A stretch of 64,000 nucleotides of DNA from Halobacterium sp. KA-4 (GCF_021028995.1 NZ_JAJJZG010000016.1:18874-82873); one strand, 5' to 3'; shown: positions 26,858 to 34,836, numbered from the stretch's first letter. Made by a program: numbers and translations. Notes: a model not told the origin generated them from the letters alone.

Positions 26858-27832
26858 TTACAGGCGGGTAGCTGACGTGCGGCGGTTCACGACGGGGTTC
26901 CACCGCCAGACGCGATTACACAGCACTCCCGAGTCTCCAGCCTCACCATCAGCGATGCGCTTGATGTTGCCGTGGTTCTCAAGCTGTCGGCCGAACGTTG
27001 ATTGACTGTCGGGCTTGCCTGCGAAGCCAGCTTGCCATGCCTGATATCGTGCGAACACATCCGCGATCGGCAGATGTTCACCTTCAGACTGGATTGTTGT
27101 CTGCTTTAGGAACGTCGCGAGTGCCTCCGTGCTCTGGTTCTTGTGTGGTTGCTTTCGGTACGTCGCCAGATCCTTGCCGTTGTCCGATTTTGGATAGTGG
27201 ATGGTGACATCACTCCCAAAGGTGATCCTATCCGGCTGGAGCCAATCCCAGACCGTCACGTACTCGTCGTCGAGCGCGGCCGTCGTGGCAGTCCGTTCGA
27301 GTTCTTCACCAGCGTCGTCTTCGATAACCCAGCCATTCTCATCACCGTCTTCTTGGCGGGCGGTAAACACGCCAGCCGGCAGATCCGTGAACTGCGCTTG
27401 CTCACTACGGTTACTGAACGGCACTAGGACGGTGTCATCTTCCCACGCGAGCTCAGTTCCCTCGCCGGCGACGAACTCGACCTTGGGCTGGGACTTGCTC
27501 GACTCTTGGACGACGCAACCATCACTCGGCGTCTGCAGTGGCTTCACGGAGCGGTATGGCACCGCACCCCGTGGCGTCTGTTCTTTGACCGGACATGAGA
27601 CGATGTCATCGATCATCGCCGCACTTTGCTTTGACGGCGCGAACACGCGTGCGTGCCCTGTGTTCTGGCACACTGTCATCAGTTTCCTGCCGAGCGTCGC
27701 CGGCCGGTACTGATTCCCAGTCACCACCACATGCGACTCCGGGCCCGTCACGAACTCACCCCCATTTTCGTCGTGGGACGCGTCAGTTGTACTCGATACC
27801 ACATCGCGATGCCGATTTATGCGACCGGACAT
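26858..27832 (-). CDS. Primase/helicase-tail-like plasmid protein with IS-altered C-terminus
   Basis: 324 residues from ATG 27832; a start at 27907 would add 25 unconserved residues. The C-terminal third has the look of the winged-helix tail of D5-type primase-helicases: 'EALATFLKQTT', 'LPIADVFARYQAWQAGF', 'STFGRQLENHGNIKRI'. No Walker motif, so the ATPase part is missing or never present. The middle contains 'AWEDDTVLVPFSNRSEQAQF', a pattern seen in plasmid replication proteins that check phosphate-loop or wrap-up statements; this reading is weak. The last six or so codons and the TAA lie inside a solo tnpB right end, so the original end is lost. Confidence 0.6.
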   Translation of the reverse strand: MSGRINRHRDVVSSTTDASHDENGGEFVTGPESHVVVTGNQYRPATLGRKLMTVCQNTGHARVFAPSKQSAAMIDDIVSCPVKEQTPRGAVPYRSVKPLQTPSDGCVVQESSKSQPKVEFVAGEGTELAWEDDTVLVPFSNRSEQAQFTDLPAGVFTARQEDGDENGWVIEDDAGEELERTATTAALDDEYVTVWDWLQPDRITFGSDVTIHYPKSDNGKDLATYRKQPHKNQSTEALATFLKQTTIQSEGEHLPIADVFARYQAWQAGFAGKPDSQSTFGRQLENHGNIKRIADGEAGDSGVLCNRVWRWNPVVNRRTSATRL

Positions 27833-28042
27833 TGCGAGTGGGGCTTCCGGGGGGAGGGAGGTAGCCCTCGTGGAGATTTGGCAGCCCCAAACCACCAACA
27901 CATTCATAATGTGAGCGAGCGCCGGACATCGAGGTATATTCGGGTGATTTCGAGGGCATTGGGGCGGCTAGTCTGAATACTCGAGATGCAAAGTATAATC
28001 CAGCATAAGTACTAAGTGAAGAACGGTCAATAGTCAGGTAGG

Positions 28043-28669
28043 ATGAACCCGAAGGACGAGATGTTCAAGTCCCTCCCCTCAAATATACAAGAGACGCTTC
28101 GGGCTATCGATGACTTTGAGAAGCAAATGGCCCTTGCAGAAGTCATCTACCATATCCTTCCTGGACCTGATAGACAACTGGATAAGGTATGTACCGCCAC
28201 CGAAGTGCATGAGGTTGTACCTGGGACAAAACAGACTGCGAGAAACCACCTGAATGACTTAGTCGACCTAAACATCCTTGAGGATACCAACCCAGAACAG
28301 AAAACATTCCACGTCCACCCCCACATTCAGACTGATCGAAACGTCTCCAATCGTTCTAATACCCTCGTCCACGATGGCGGAAGCATCCACGAACAGCTAC
28401 CTGACTTCGACAACCCACTGTTTAACCCCGCAGACGGCAATCCAATCAAACCCACTATCGCAACCATCTTCCTCCTCATCTTCTCTGCGCCTACCGCGAC
28501 CATCACGACCAGCCTCGGCGCAGTAGACCCCTCAAGCGCACTCATCGCCGGTCTCCTCCTCACCAGCACCTGGCTCACCTACGAACTCGCGAAAATCCCC
28601 ACCGAGTACCCACGACACACCGCCCACGAGCTTCACTCCCGACTCCAACGACTCAACCTCACCCCCTAG
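28043..28669 (+). CDS. Winged-helix protein with two C-terminal transmembrane helices
   Basis: 208 residues. The N-terminal half is a predicted winged-helix DNA-binding domain ('TATEVHEVVPGTKQTARNH', 'LVDLNILEDTNPEQKTFHV'). Residues about 133-180 form two hydrophobic helices ('TIATIFLLIFSAPTATITT', 'ALIAGLLLTSTWLTYELA'). Same architecture as the protein at 25526 without close sequence similarity. Probably a membrane-associated regulator. Followed directly by a fragment of the HNH-partner module. Confidence 0.75.
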   Translation: MNPKDEMFKSLPSNIQETLRAIDDFEKQMALAEVIYHILPGPDRQLDKVCTATEVHEVVPGTKQTARNHLNDLVDLNILEDTNPEQKTFHVHPHIQTDRNVSNRSNTLVHDGGSIHEQLPDFDNPLFNPADGNPIKPTIATIFLLIFSAPTATITTSLGAVDPSSALIAGLLLTSTWLTYELAKIPTEYPRHTAHELHSRLQRLNLTP

Positions 28670-28800
28670 CACCCGGACCGACACCGAATTCGGTTCGTCG
28701 AACGCGACGACGGCCCCGGCTGGTGGCAACTCCATGAAACCTGGACCGGCCACCGCTGGCAACCCCTCGACCGCGACCCCGTCACCGACATCACCCACCT
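28670..28800 (+). pseudogene. Fragment of the HNH-partner module
   Basis: Reads 'RHRIRFVERDDGPGWWQLH' then 'ETWTGHRWQPLDRDPVTD', nearly identical to the C-terminus of the HNH protein at 35314 at both DNA and protein level. No start or HNH domain is attached. A recent partial duplication. Confidence 0.8.
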
Positions 28801-28810
28801 ACGGCTTTGC

Positions 28811-29095
28811 TCAGTCGTTATCAGCTGTGTATGCGCCGCCACGACGTTTGATTCGAGCGATGACGAGTCGCTGTTCGTCTTGCCGGAATGTCGCGGAGAG
28901 ACGGAATCCGCCGACTCGAATTTTCTTGTGCGGGCTGTTCTGGAGTGGTTCGCCGTAGTCCGGTGGGTCACGCCACGGGGAGGTGATGATTTCATCGAGC
29001 TTGTCGAGGATTCGATCTTGTTCGGTGGGGGACAGCGAGTCAAGATCGGTTTGGGCCGTCGAAGAGAGTTCCCACGTCCACTCCTCGTCACTCAT
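28811..29095 (-). CDS. RelE/ParE-family toxin
   Basis: 94 residues with the RelE/ParE pattern: 'WELSSTAQTDLDSLSPTEQ' with an N-terminal helix pair, 'ITSPWRDPPDYGEPL' and the beta core 'KKIRVGGFRLSATFRQDE' followed by 'LVIARIKRRGGAY'. Typical length for the family. Its start overlaps the RHH antitoxin by eight bases. RelE-type toxins cleave mRNA on the ribosome, whereas ParE poisons gyrase; the basic 'RIKRRG' end favours RelE. Appears intact. Confidence 0.9.
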   Translation of the reverse strand: MSDEEWTWELSSTAQTDLDSLSPTEQDRILDKLDEIITSPWRDPPDYGEPLQNSPHKKIRVGGFRLSATFRQDEQRLVIARIKRRGGAYTADND

Positions 29096-29369
29096 CGCTT
29101 ATGCCGAACGTCTCGCGCGCTTGCTCGGCGTCCATCGTCGTTCCCTCACGGGCGTCCGCCTCAGCGGCCAGCAGTGCGATCAGCTCGTCGCGGTCGAACG
29201 TCGGGTTCTCGACAGCGTCGCGGAGCGTGTACCGAATGAACTCGCTTCGACTGTTGAACCCACGACCTTGCCACGCCTCGTCGATTTCCTCGAGGAACGA
29301 CTGCGTGGCCTTGAAATTCACCGTGACAATCTCGTCCTCCTCGCCTCCTCCCGTGGTTGCTTCAGACAT
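29088..29369 (-). CDS. RHH antitoxin of the RelE-like module
   Basis: 93 residues from ATG 29369. The RHH core is 'EIVTVNFKATQSFLEEIDEA' followed by 'GFNSRSEFIRYTLRDAVEN'. The acidic C-terminal helix should wrap the toxin. First gene of the pair, overlapping the toxin start by eight bases. A palindrome (29384-29396) lies just upstream for autoregulation. Confidence 0.88.
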   Translation of the reverse strand: MSEATTGGGEEDEIVTVNFKATQSFLEEIDEAWQGRGFNSRSEFIRYTLRDAVENPTFDRDELIALLAAEADAREGTTMDAEQARETFGISDE

Positions 29370-29383
29370 ATAGACGTAATACG

Positions 29384-29396
29384 ATAGTAATACTAT
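29384..29396. promoter_or_regulatory. Palindromic operator of the RHH/RelE pair
   Basis: ATAGTA-a-TACTAT, perfect 6-base arms, 14 bases upstream of the antitoxin ATG in an AT-rich promoter region. Confidence 0.55.
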
Positions 29397-29429
29397 TAAT
29401 TGTTGTCCCGGGTTCAAAAGAAAACCAAG

Positions 29430-29675
29430 GCGGATTCCCCGCCCCACCGTGGGCGGAGAGGAAGCCGACACTCACTGCATCATACCAGTCTGTTAGTGAA
29501 TGGCACCCCACTAGTCTGGTAGTGGTCGGCGGCCAACAGGTGTCGCCGGCCACGGGCCGCGGTCAACCGGCCCCCAAGGTCAGGGATGGCGACCCGTGAA
29601 CGCCCGAAAACCCTTCGGGTATGACGCGGTGAGTCCACTGACAAGCCACGGGCCACCGTGCCCCTGGCAGTTGAC
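29430..29675 (+). mobile_element. 246-bp internally deleted tnpB element
   Basis: Left end 'GCGGATTCCCCGCCCCACCG' continuing to GGAAGCCGACAC matches the left end of the tnpB element at 41163. The right end 'GAGTCCACTGACAAGCCAC', apical CACCGTG and CAGTTGAC match the right end at 42490. There is no tnpB between. A miniature element that could be moved in trans. Confidence 0.75.
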
Positions 29676-29684
29676 TCCCGACTG

Positions 29685-30131
29685 TTACCCGGTCCAGAAG
29701 CCACGTTGGCGGGCTTCGATGTCTGCGAGCGCCAGCGAGAGGACATCACGCCAGTCAATGGGATGTGTTGTATCATCGCCGGGTGTCGGTGCGTCTGGGC
29801 CTGGATGGATATGGTCGCGGGTGTTGTGATTGGACGGGTGTCTGTCCCATCGGTGATCGAATGCGGTTGTCTCGTGGGCTTCGTGGTAGTGCAGCGAGAA
29901 ATCGCCGTTTTCGAACCAGACAATCTCAAGACGAGCACGTCGAACGCGGTCAGGATAGAATCGGTGGTCGTACCGACAGACCAATCGTTCGGGAGCGAAC
30001 GCTGGTTGGTCCTCAATCTTGGTGAAGCGATCGTCCGTTGCGAGGCGTTCTCGGATGGCGTCCAGCCGGTCGAAATCAATCGGCCCACCAGAAAGCGAAT
30101 CGGACGGCTCATTCTCGCTTCCGTCCGTCAT
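29685..30131 (-). CDS. Acidic haloarchaeal protein paired with a winged-helix regulator
   Basis: 148 residues. Core motif 'RLVCRYDHRFYPDRV...RARLEIVWFENGDFSLHYHE' is followed by a His/Asp-rich part and 'WRDVLSLALADIEARQ'. I recognise it as a conserved haloarchaeal partner of DUF7342-like winged-helix proteins, often beside mobile elements; no biochemical function is known to me. It overlaps the upstream gene by ATGA. A toxin-like role is conceivable from the two-gene arrangement but unproven. Its stop lies about ten bases from the miniature element. Confidence 0.75.
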   Translation of the reverse strand: MTDGSENEPSDSLSGGPIDFDRLDAIRERLATDDRFTKIEDQPAFAPERLVCRYDHRFYPDRVRRARLEIVWFENGDFSLHYHEAHETTAFDHRWDRHPSNHNTRDHIHPGPDAPTPGDDTTHPIDWRDVLSLALADIEARQRGFWTG

Positions 30132-30703
30132 GCGACGGATTCGAGATCTGTAGCGTCGCCAGACTGAGTAGTAAGTGCTCGTTCAAGCAGTGAGATGCGA
30201 CGGCGAGCAGTTTGCCATGCCGTGAGTTGCTCCCAGACGTCCTCGATGGCTTGGTCGGTCGCGGCGGCATACCGTGTGAGCGAGATCGCCGTTGGAGACT
30301 CAGCGTCGAATTCGCGTGCGAGTGCGGTTGCTCGTTCGGATTCGGATTCCAGCAAATCGAGTAACTCCTCGGCCGTGTATTCGCTGCGTAACGTCTGGAC
30401 GCGCCGCCAATTCAGGTATTCTTGGTTCCGTTTGTACGTGGCTGGTGCGGTCGTCACTTGGATGACGATACCCATCTGTTCGAACCAGTCCAAGTATTCA
30501 CGTGCGGCATCAACACCATGCCCTGCACGGTCGGCGACTTCACTGGCGGTTGCTGGACTGTCGAGTCCGAGCACGGCATCGAAGAAATCATCGCGTGTTC
30601 GGTCACCACGGACGACATCTTCTGGTGGGGTTAACTCGTCAAAATCCGGCGCTGCTGCGCGTTCGCTGGCATCAGCTTGCAAGTCCGAACGCGGGTCTTC
30701 CAT
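30128..30703 (-). CDS. Winged-helix regulator (DUF7342-like)
   Basis: 191 residues from ATG 30703; a GTG four codons earlier is possible. The conserved start of the domain is 'VVRGDRTRDDFFDAVLG'; 'SPATASEVADRAGHGVDAAR' is the recognition-helix region, 'TYKRNQEYLNWRR' the wing. A helical C-terminal half follows. The DUF7342 name is from memory. Translationally coupled to the protein at 29685. Confidence 0.8.
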   Translation of the reverse strand: MEDPRSDLQADASERAAAPDFDELTPPEDVVRGDRTRDDFFDAVLGLDSPATASEVADRAGHGVDAAREYLDWFEQMGIVIQVTTAPATYKRNQEYLNWRRVQTLRSEYTAEELLDLLESESERATALAREFDAESPTAISLTRYAAATDQAIEDVWEQLTAWQTARRRISLLERALTTQSGDATDLESVA

Positions 30704-30811
30704 ACACCAACCCACGACCCAAAACGCGATAAATCTTGCTAGAACGGATTATTCCGTGCTCGATCAACACCACGCTGCACAGACCAGACCGCTTTCACGG
30801 GCAAACCCCGG

Positions 30812-31399
30812 CTATCCGTCCATTCGTTCATCTACGTCGGCGTCAAGCCCCTCGATATCGAGACTCGGAGAGATGTCGGGCTCAGTCTCCAGAATGATCT
30901 CTTGGAGTTCCTGAAGGATGGTCTCTGCCTCGAGAACGGGTATCTCTTGTTCACGGGCCATGATTCGCGCGTTCATTTTCGACTGTGTGTATGCCCGAGC
31001 ATACTCAATCGCCGTCGCGAGTCCGCTGACGCCGTGGCGGTCAATATAGAGTCTGAGGTTCTCGTTCGACTGGCTTTCCGCAAGGGCGACAAGTAGCGTC
31101 GGGGTGATCTGGAACGTCTCCCCACCCGCCTGGATAGTCATATCGACCTGACGGGCCCGGTATCGGTGCGGCTGTGTATCCGTAACACGCTCAATTAGAC
31201 CGATGTCCACGAGGTGTTTGACATCCTCATAGACTGTCGTCGTCGAACTCTCGAGCCCTTCACCCAACTCCTCGACAGTCGGCGAGTCGAGTTCAAGGAC
31301 GCGAGTGTAGAGTTGAGCGAGTCTCTCACTCTGAACCACGTCGGAGACTGCCAACATTGTATCAAGCGGGTGTGAACGCGATACAGCGGATTCTGCCAT
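30812..31399 (-). CDS. TrmB/ArsR-type winged-helix regulator
   Basis: 195 residues. The DNA-binding domain spans about 25-90: 'LAQLYTRVLELDSPTVEELG', 'SSTTTVYEDVKHLVDIGLI'. A helical effector-like part follows ('NENLRLYIDRHGVSGLATAI'). No cysteine or metal ligands for sensing are seen. Many such orphan regulators exist on haloarchaeal plasmids. Single gene; nearest neighbours are an IS-end-like repeat and the TumA-like gene. Confidence 0.8.
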   Translation of the reverse strand: MAESAVSRSHPLDTMLAVSDVVQSERLAQLYTRVLELDSPTVEELGEGLESSTTTVYEDVKHLVDIGLIERVTDTQPHRYRARQVDMTIQAGGETFQITPTLLVALAESQSNENLRLYIDRHGVSGLATAIEYARAYTQSKMNARIMAREQEIPVLEAETILQELQEIILETEPDISPSLDIEGLDADVDERMDG

Positions 31400-31472
31400 G
31401 TGTTTTAGTTTCCGCGGAATACTAAAAATCTGGTGGTGGGATAGTGACGACCCGAGTATCTACAGAAACAAC

Positions 31473-31634
31473 GAGAATCCCGCCGGTGGTAGACCAGGGT
31501 CAATCCCCCAACTTCGTTCCTCTGCGGAGATTCTCCCGATACTCCGCCCACGCTTGATACATCTCCACCTTTTCTTCCTCCGTCATCGTGTTGTACTCAT
31601 CCGCTTGACAACCTTCCACGCCTGAAGACGCGGG
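31473..31634. repeat. 162-bp stretch with inverted GAATCCCGC ends
   Basis: GAATCCCGC near 31473 and GCGGGATTC near 31630 are inverted. Inside, the minus strand encodes a short frame 'MTEEEKVEMYQAWAEYRENL' running to a TGA near 31500. Possibly a tiny IS derivative carrying an end fragment of a gene; nothing else recognised. Confidence 0.4.
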
Positions 31635-31659
31635 ATTCCACTACGGGAATCGAGGTTGG

Positions 31660-32181
31660 TCAGGCGGGGGCGGCGTCGTCGGCCGAGGTCGGGGCCGAGA
31701 TTTCGAGACTGACCTCGATGGAGTCGTAGGGGACGAACGGGCGCTTCGCCCGTCCGGCCTGCTCGAAGTGGACAATATCGTAGTCAGCGAGGACCTGCAG
31801 GTCGTCGTGGACGCTCTTGACGTCACGGTCGAGACGCTCGGCCAACTGGCGAATGCTATCCGGGCGGTCAGCCATGATGCTCCGAAGGAGCTCAACGCGG
31901 CGGTCGGTGAGCAGCGCTCGGAGATCGCTGGGGTTCTGGAAGTTGATGACGTGTGGGACCTCCTCGCCGGCTTCCCAGCGGTCGAGGCGGTCGAGCGCGT
32001 CCTGGCGGTGGGCCTCGTCGGAGTCGGACGTGATTCGTAGCACCGCGGGGTAGTCCTCGGGGTTGCGGTCCTCAAGGAAGCCTGCCTCGGCTTCGACGTC
32101 GTCCATCACGATCTCCTCGGTCTCGGAGTCGGTGCTGTTGACGTCGTCGGTGTCGTCGGACGTGTTGGATTTGTCAGGCAT
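31660..32181 (-). CDS. HVO_A0114-family / TumA-like HTH antitoxin
   Basis: 173 residues. An acidic N-terminal tail (1-60) is followed by 'INFQNPSDLRALLTDRRVEL' and the winged helix 'SIRQLAERLDRDVKSVHDDL' with 'VLADYDIVHFEQAGRAKRPFV'. This is the hallmark of the HVO_A0114 family of DNA-binding antitoxins. It follows the TumE-like toxin by six bases, the toxin-first order usual for tumE-tumA. Likely neutralises TumE and autorepresses through the palindrome at 32497-32522. Confidence 0.85.
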   Translation of the reverse strand: MPDKSNTSDDTDDVNSTDSETEEIVMDDVEAEAGFLEDRNPEDYPAVLRITSDSDEAHRQDALDRLDRWEAGEEVPHVINFQNPSDLRALLTDRRVELLRSIMADRPDSIRQLAERLDRDVKSVHDDLQVLADYDIVHFEQAGRAKRPFVPYDSIEVSLEISAPTSADDAAPA

Positions 32182-32187
32182 GGTGGG

Positions 32188-32487
32188 TCACCTCTCGCGG
32201 CGGTCGTCCATTTCGTCGTAGAACGTCTGGGCGTGGGCTTTGAGGGCGGTGTATTCGATGTCGTCGTAGACGCCGGTGGGCGTGTGGTAGTGATGGCGGT
32301 TAACGCCCGGGTGGTCCGGGAAGTTGTCGAACCGGAGCAGCGTTCGACCGTCGTCGGCCATGTACTGGAATCGATACTTGACGCCCTCGGGGTAGTCGTC
32401 GCTTTTTGGGATGGCGGTCGCGATCATCTCGTATCTGGAGCCGTCGGCGAACGTGTCTTCGTCTTCGTAGATGATCGTCGATCCCAT
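32188..32487 (-). CDS. TumE-family toxin
   Basis: 99 residues. The pattern 'YEMIATAIPKSDDYPEGVKY', 'RTLLRFDNFPDHPGVNRHHY' and 'ALKAHAQTFYDEMDD' matches the TumE family (toxins of type II modules paired with TumA HTH proteins). Appears intact, unlike the related gene at 34525-34830. First gene of the pair; TATA-like 'GATTTATTC' and a palindromic operator precede the start. Confidence 0.85.
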   Translation of the reverse strand: MGSTIIYEDEDTFADGSRYEMIATAIPKSDDYPEGVKYRFQYMADDGRTLLRFDNFPDHPGVNRHHYHTPTGVYDDIEYTALKAHAQTFYDEMDDRRER

Positions 32488-32496
32488 CTGTACTCC

Positions 32497-32522
32497 CTAT
32501 GTTGGTGTATGAACCAACATAG
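32497..32522. promoter_or_regulatory. Operator of the TumE/TumA-like pair
   Basis: CTATGTTGGT-gtatga-ACCAACATAG: perfect 10-base arms, between a TATA-like box and the TumE start nine bases away. A strong candidate autoregulatory site. The ACCAACA half-site recurs in the origin-like repeats. Confidence 0.75.
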
Positions 32523-32568
32523 AATAAATCTTTCCGCTGGTGTAGGGGTCGTGTTTAGCTGAATTGAG

Positions 32569-32629
32569 GCGCTAAGCCCCCTCCCTCAGCGAGCGACCCA
32601 CGGGAGCGAGCAGGGAGGGGATACAGCGC
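32569..32629 (+). mobile_element. Left-end hairpin of the tnpB element at 32.8 kb
   Basis: GCGCT...AGCGC outer stem around CCCCCTCCCTC...GAGCAGGGAGGGG, the same design as 15142-15202. Both are preceded by TTTAGC. Confidence 0.75.
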
Positions 32630-32720
32630 CGCGTGAGACTCAAACATGTTCGGCACTCGGCCCACAGGCCAACGCCTCACCCAAATCATTATGCGTGTAG
32701 AGTGCATAGTGTGCATTACG

Positions 32721-32840
32721 GTGAAACGGAAGACAATCACCATCCGGGAGGACCAAGACGAGTGGATTGAGGACCAACACCTCAACCTCTCGTCGTTCGT
32801 CCGCGAGCAATTGGACGAACTAATTGAGGAACGAGAGTAA
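32721..32840 (+). CDS. 39-residue RHH protein inside a tnpB element
   Basis: From GTG 32721 (an ATG at 32691 would add ten residues) to TAA at 32840, three bases before tnpB. The sequence 'VKRKTITIREDQDEWIEDQ' followed by 'SSFVREQLDELIEE' is a minimal ribbon-helix-helix protein, similar to the N-terminus of the MazF-linked antitoxin at 36124. It lies inside the element (left end at 32569), so it is cargo or a regulator co-transcribed with tnpB. Confidence 0.7.
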   Translation: MKRKTITIREDQDEWIEDQHLNLSSFVREQLDELIEERE

Positions 32841-32843
32841 CGG

Positions 32844-34085
32844 ATGTATTACGCCTACAAGTACCGTCTCAAGCCGTCCGACTCCCACCATGAGGAGTTG
32901 GACCGCCACCGAGACATTTGTAGGCAACTCTACAACCACACGCTCTACCGTCTCAACGAGTACCAAGACGAACACGGCGAACTGCCGTCCATGACCACCC
33001 TGCGGTCGGAACTCCCCGACCTCAAGCAGTGGTGGGACGACCTCGACGACGTGTACTCGAAGGTTCTCCAAACCGTCGTCGAACGGCTGTTCGACAACCT
33101 CAAAGGCCTCTCCAAGCTCAAGGAGAACGGCTACAGCGTTGGCCAACTCAAATGGAAGCCGCCACGAGAGTTCCGCAGTTTCACGTACAGTCAGTCTGGC
33201 TTCAAGCTCGACAAGAAGGGCGGTCAGACTGTCCTGTCGCTCTCGAAACTTGCGGACATACCGATTCGGCTCCACCGCGCCATCCCCGACGACGCCAAAC
33301 TCAAACAGGTCACGATCAAGAAGGAACCGACGGGCGAGTGGTTCGCCACCTTCGGGGTCAAAATGGACCGTGAACCACCCGAACCGCCTGAGAACCCCGA
33401 GAAGTGCGTCGGTATCGACGTTGGGATTCTCACGTACGCACACGACACCGACGGCGCGGCGGTCGGGTCGCTTGACCTCTCAGACGAACGTGACCGCTTG
33501 GAACGCGAGCAACGGAAACTCTCGCGCAAACAGCACGGGTCGAACAACTACGAGAAGCAACGGCGGCGCGTCGCGGAGTGTCACGCCGACCTCCGACGGA
33601 AGCGCCGCGACTTCCTGCACAAGCTCTCGGCGTACTATGCTCGGGAGTACGACTTCGTGGCGGTCGAAGACTTGAACGTGAAGGGGATGCTCGAATCACC
33701 GTCGAACAGTCGCAACACGGCGTCTGCCGCGTGGCGAACGTTCCTCTCGCTGCTCGAATACAAGTGCGACCGCGAAGGCACGCACTTCGTAGCGGTGGAC
33801 CCGAGAGGGACGACCAAAGAGTGCGCGGCGTGCGGCGTCTCGACGGAGAAGCCGCTCTGGGTCCGTGAACACTCCTGTCCTGCCTGCGGGTTTGAGGCTG
33901 ACAGGGACGCGAACGCGGCGTGGAACATCCTTTCTCGCGGTCTCGAAGTTGTAGGAGTGGGACACTCCAAATCAACGCCTGTGGAGACTGCGCTCCCTGT
34001 GGATACGCCTGTATCTGCAAAGCGCGTCGTGGAAGCAGGAAGCCCTACCCTCAAGGAGCGAACGGCGTCAGCCGTGAGCGAGTAG
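32844..34085 (+). CDS. tnpB: TnpB RNA-guided nuclease
   Basis: 413 residues. RuvC-I 'VGIDVGILTY' with D192, RuvC-II 'VAVEDLNV' with E275, zinc finger C327/C330/C345/C348 and RuvC-III 'DRDANAAW' with D355; all catalytic acids are present. Closest relative in the window is the TnpB at 15272 (same 'HSCPACGFE' finger, same style of ends). Preceded by a co-directional RHH gene three bases upstream, probably one transcript. The C-terminal 40 codons overlap the right-end hairpin. No TnpA nearby. Confidence 0.95.
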   Translation: MYYAYKYRLKPSDSHHEELDRHRDICRQLYNHTLYRLNEYQDEHGELPSMTTLRSELPDLKQWWDDLDDVYSKVLQTVVERLFDNLKGLSKLKENGYSVGQLKWKPPREFRSFTYSQSGFKLDKKGGQTVLSLSKLADIPIRLHRAIPDDAKLKQVTIKKEPTGEWFATFGVKMDREPPEPPENPEKCVGIDVGILTYAHDTDGAAVGSLDLSDERDRLEREQRKLSRKQHGSNNYEKQRRRVAECHADLRRKRRDFLHKLSAYYAREYDFVAVEDLNVKGMLESPSNSRNTASAAWRTFLSLLEYKCDREGTHFVAVDPRGTTKECAACGVSTEKPLWVREHSCPACGFEADRDANAAWNILSRGLEVVGVGHSKSTPVETALPVDTPVSAKRVVEAGSPTLKERTASAVSE

Positions 34086-34100
34086 GGTAGGGTAGTTCAC
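34041..34100 (+). ncRNA. Right end / putative guide-RNA scaffold of the 32.8 kb tnpB
   Basis: AGCCCTACCCTC...GAGTAGGGTAGGG stem with inner hairpin GGCGTCAGCC-like, then TAGTTCAC. Same family as 16501-16554, with compensatory changes in the stem (CCCTGCC/GGCAGGG against CCCTACCC/GGGTAGGG). The guide would begin at about 34101, within the convergent antitoxin gene. Confidence 0.65.
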
Positions 34101-34501
34101 GGGGCCGCTGTGCTGGCGCTCCCGTTCGATCCTGCAAAGGGGATGTCGATTTCGAGGCCATCATAGGCCAGCTTCGGCTGCTTCGCTTGGCCGGTGTCAC
34201 TGTGTTCGAACGTGATGACGCCGATATCTTCGAGTTCAGAGAGGTTTTGATGAACTTGTTTGTAGTCTCGGTCCACCAGTTCGGCGGCTTCGCTGATGCT
34301 CTCTGGGTCGTGCTCGGCGATTGTCTCCAACAGCTCGAGGTTCTTCGGGCTGAGGAGTCGACTGAGTTCAGTATACGACTCGAAATTCAGTACCGGCTGG
34401 GCGTCATCGAGATCGTCGCCCTCTTGGGCAGCCTTGATGCGACTACGCGTACGCTGATCGAGGCGGTCGCATTTGCCGACGGTAACTTTGAGTGTGGGCA
34501 T
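34097..34501 (-). CDS. HVO_A0114/TumA-like antitoxin, second copy
   Basis: 134 residues from ATG 34501. Family features: 'VLNFESYTELSRLLSPKNLE', winged helix 'SISEAAELVDRDYKQVHQN', wing 'ITFEHSDTGQAKQPKLAYD'. The TGA stop is inside the TTCAC of the convergent tnpB right end, so the final residues may be affected by the insertion. Its upstream TumE-like toxin is a pseudogene, so this is an antitoxin left without its toxin, possibly still a repressor. Confidence 0.8.
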   Translation of the reverse strand: MPTLKVTVGKCDRLDQRTRSRIKAAQEGDDLDDAQPVLNFESYTELSRLLSPKNLELLETIAEHDPESISEAAELVDRDYKQVHQNLSELEDIGVITFEHSDTGQAKQPKLAYDGLEIDIPFAGSNGSASTAAP

Positions 34502-34524
34502 GGTGTGTCCCTCCTGGATGCGTC

Positions 34525-34830
34525 CTACTCCGGCCAGTCCCATGAGACAGGCGACAGCTCCTCGGCCTCGCGTTTGAAGCGGTCGTAGAGCGCCAGCATC
34601 CCGAGGAAGTCGATGCTTTCGACGGTATCCTGGGTGTGGCGCTCGTGGCCTTTCGTCTGTTCGTGAGCGTTGTCATAGCGGAGGATTGTGTCGCCGCCGA
34701 TGTCCCCGAGATGCAGGCCCTGGTCCCACCAGCTCGGGTAGTGCTTGTCCTCCGTTTGTCGGATGGTGATATCGATGACGGAGTCGTCTTTGACATCTCG
34801 CTAGTCTTCGATGGTGGTGTAGGACGCCAT
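34525..34830 (-). pseudogene. TumE-like toxin killed by an in-frame stop
   Basis: Frame of 102 codons from ATG 34830. Codon 10 is TAG (34801-34803); reading through gives 'DDSVIDITIRQTEDKHYPS', 'LRYDNAHEQTKGHERHTQ', 'FLGMLALYDRFKREAEELS', the TumE family pattern, ending at TAG 34525. The rest shows no decay, so inactivation looks recent. No ATG follows soon after the stop to rescue it. Confidence 0.8.
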
Positions 34831-34836
34831 CCGCCA

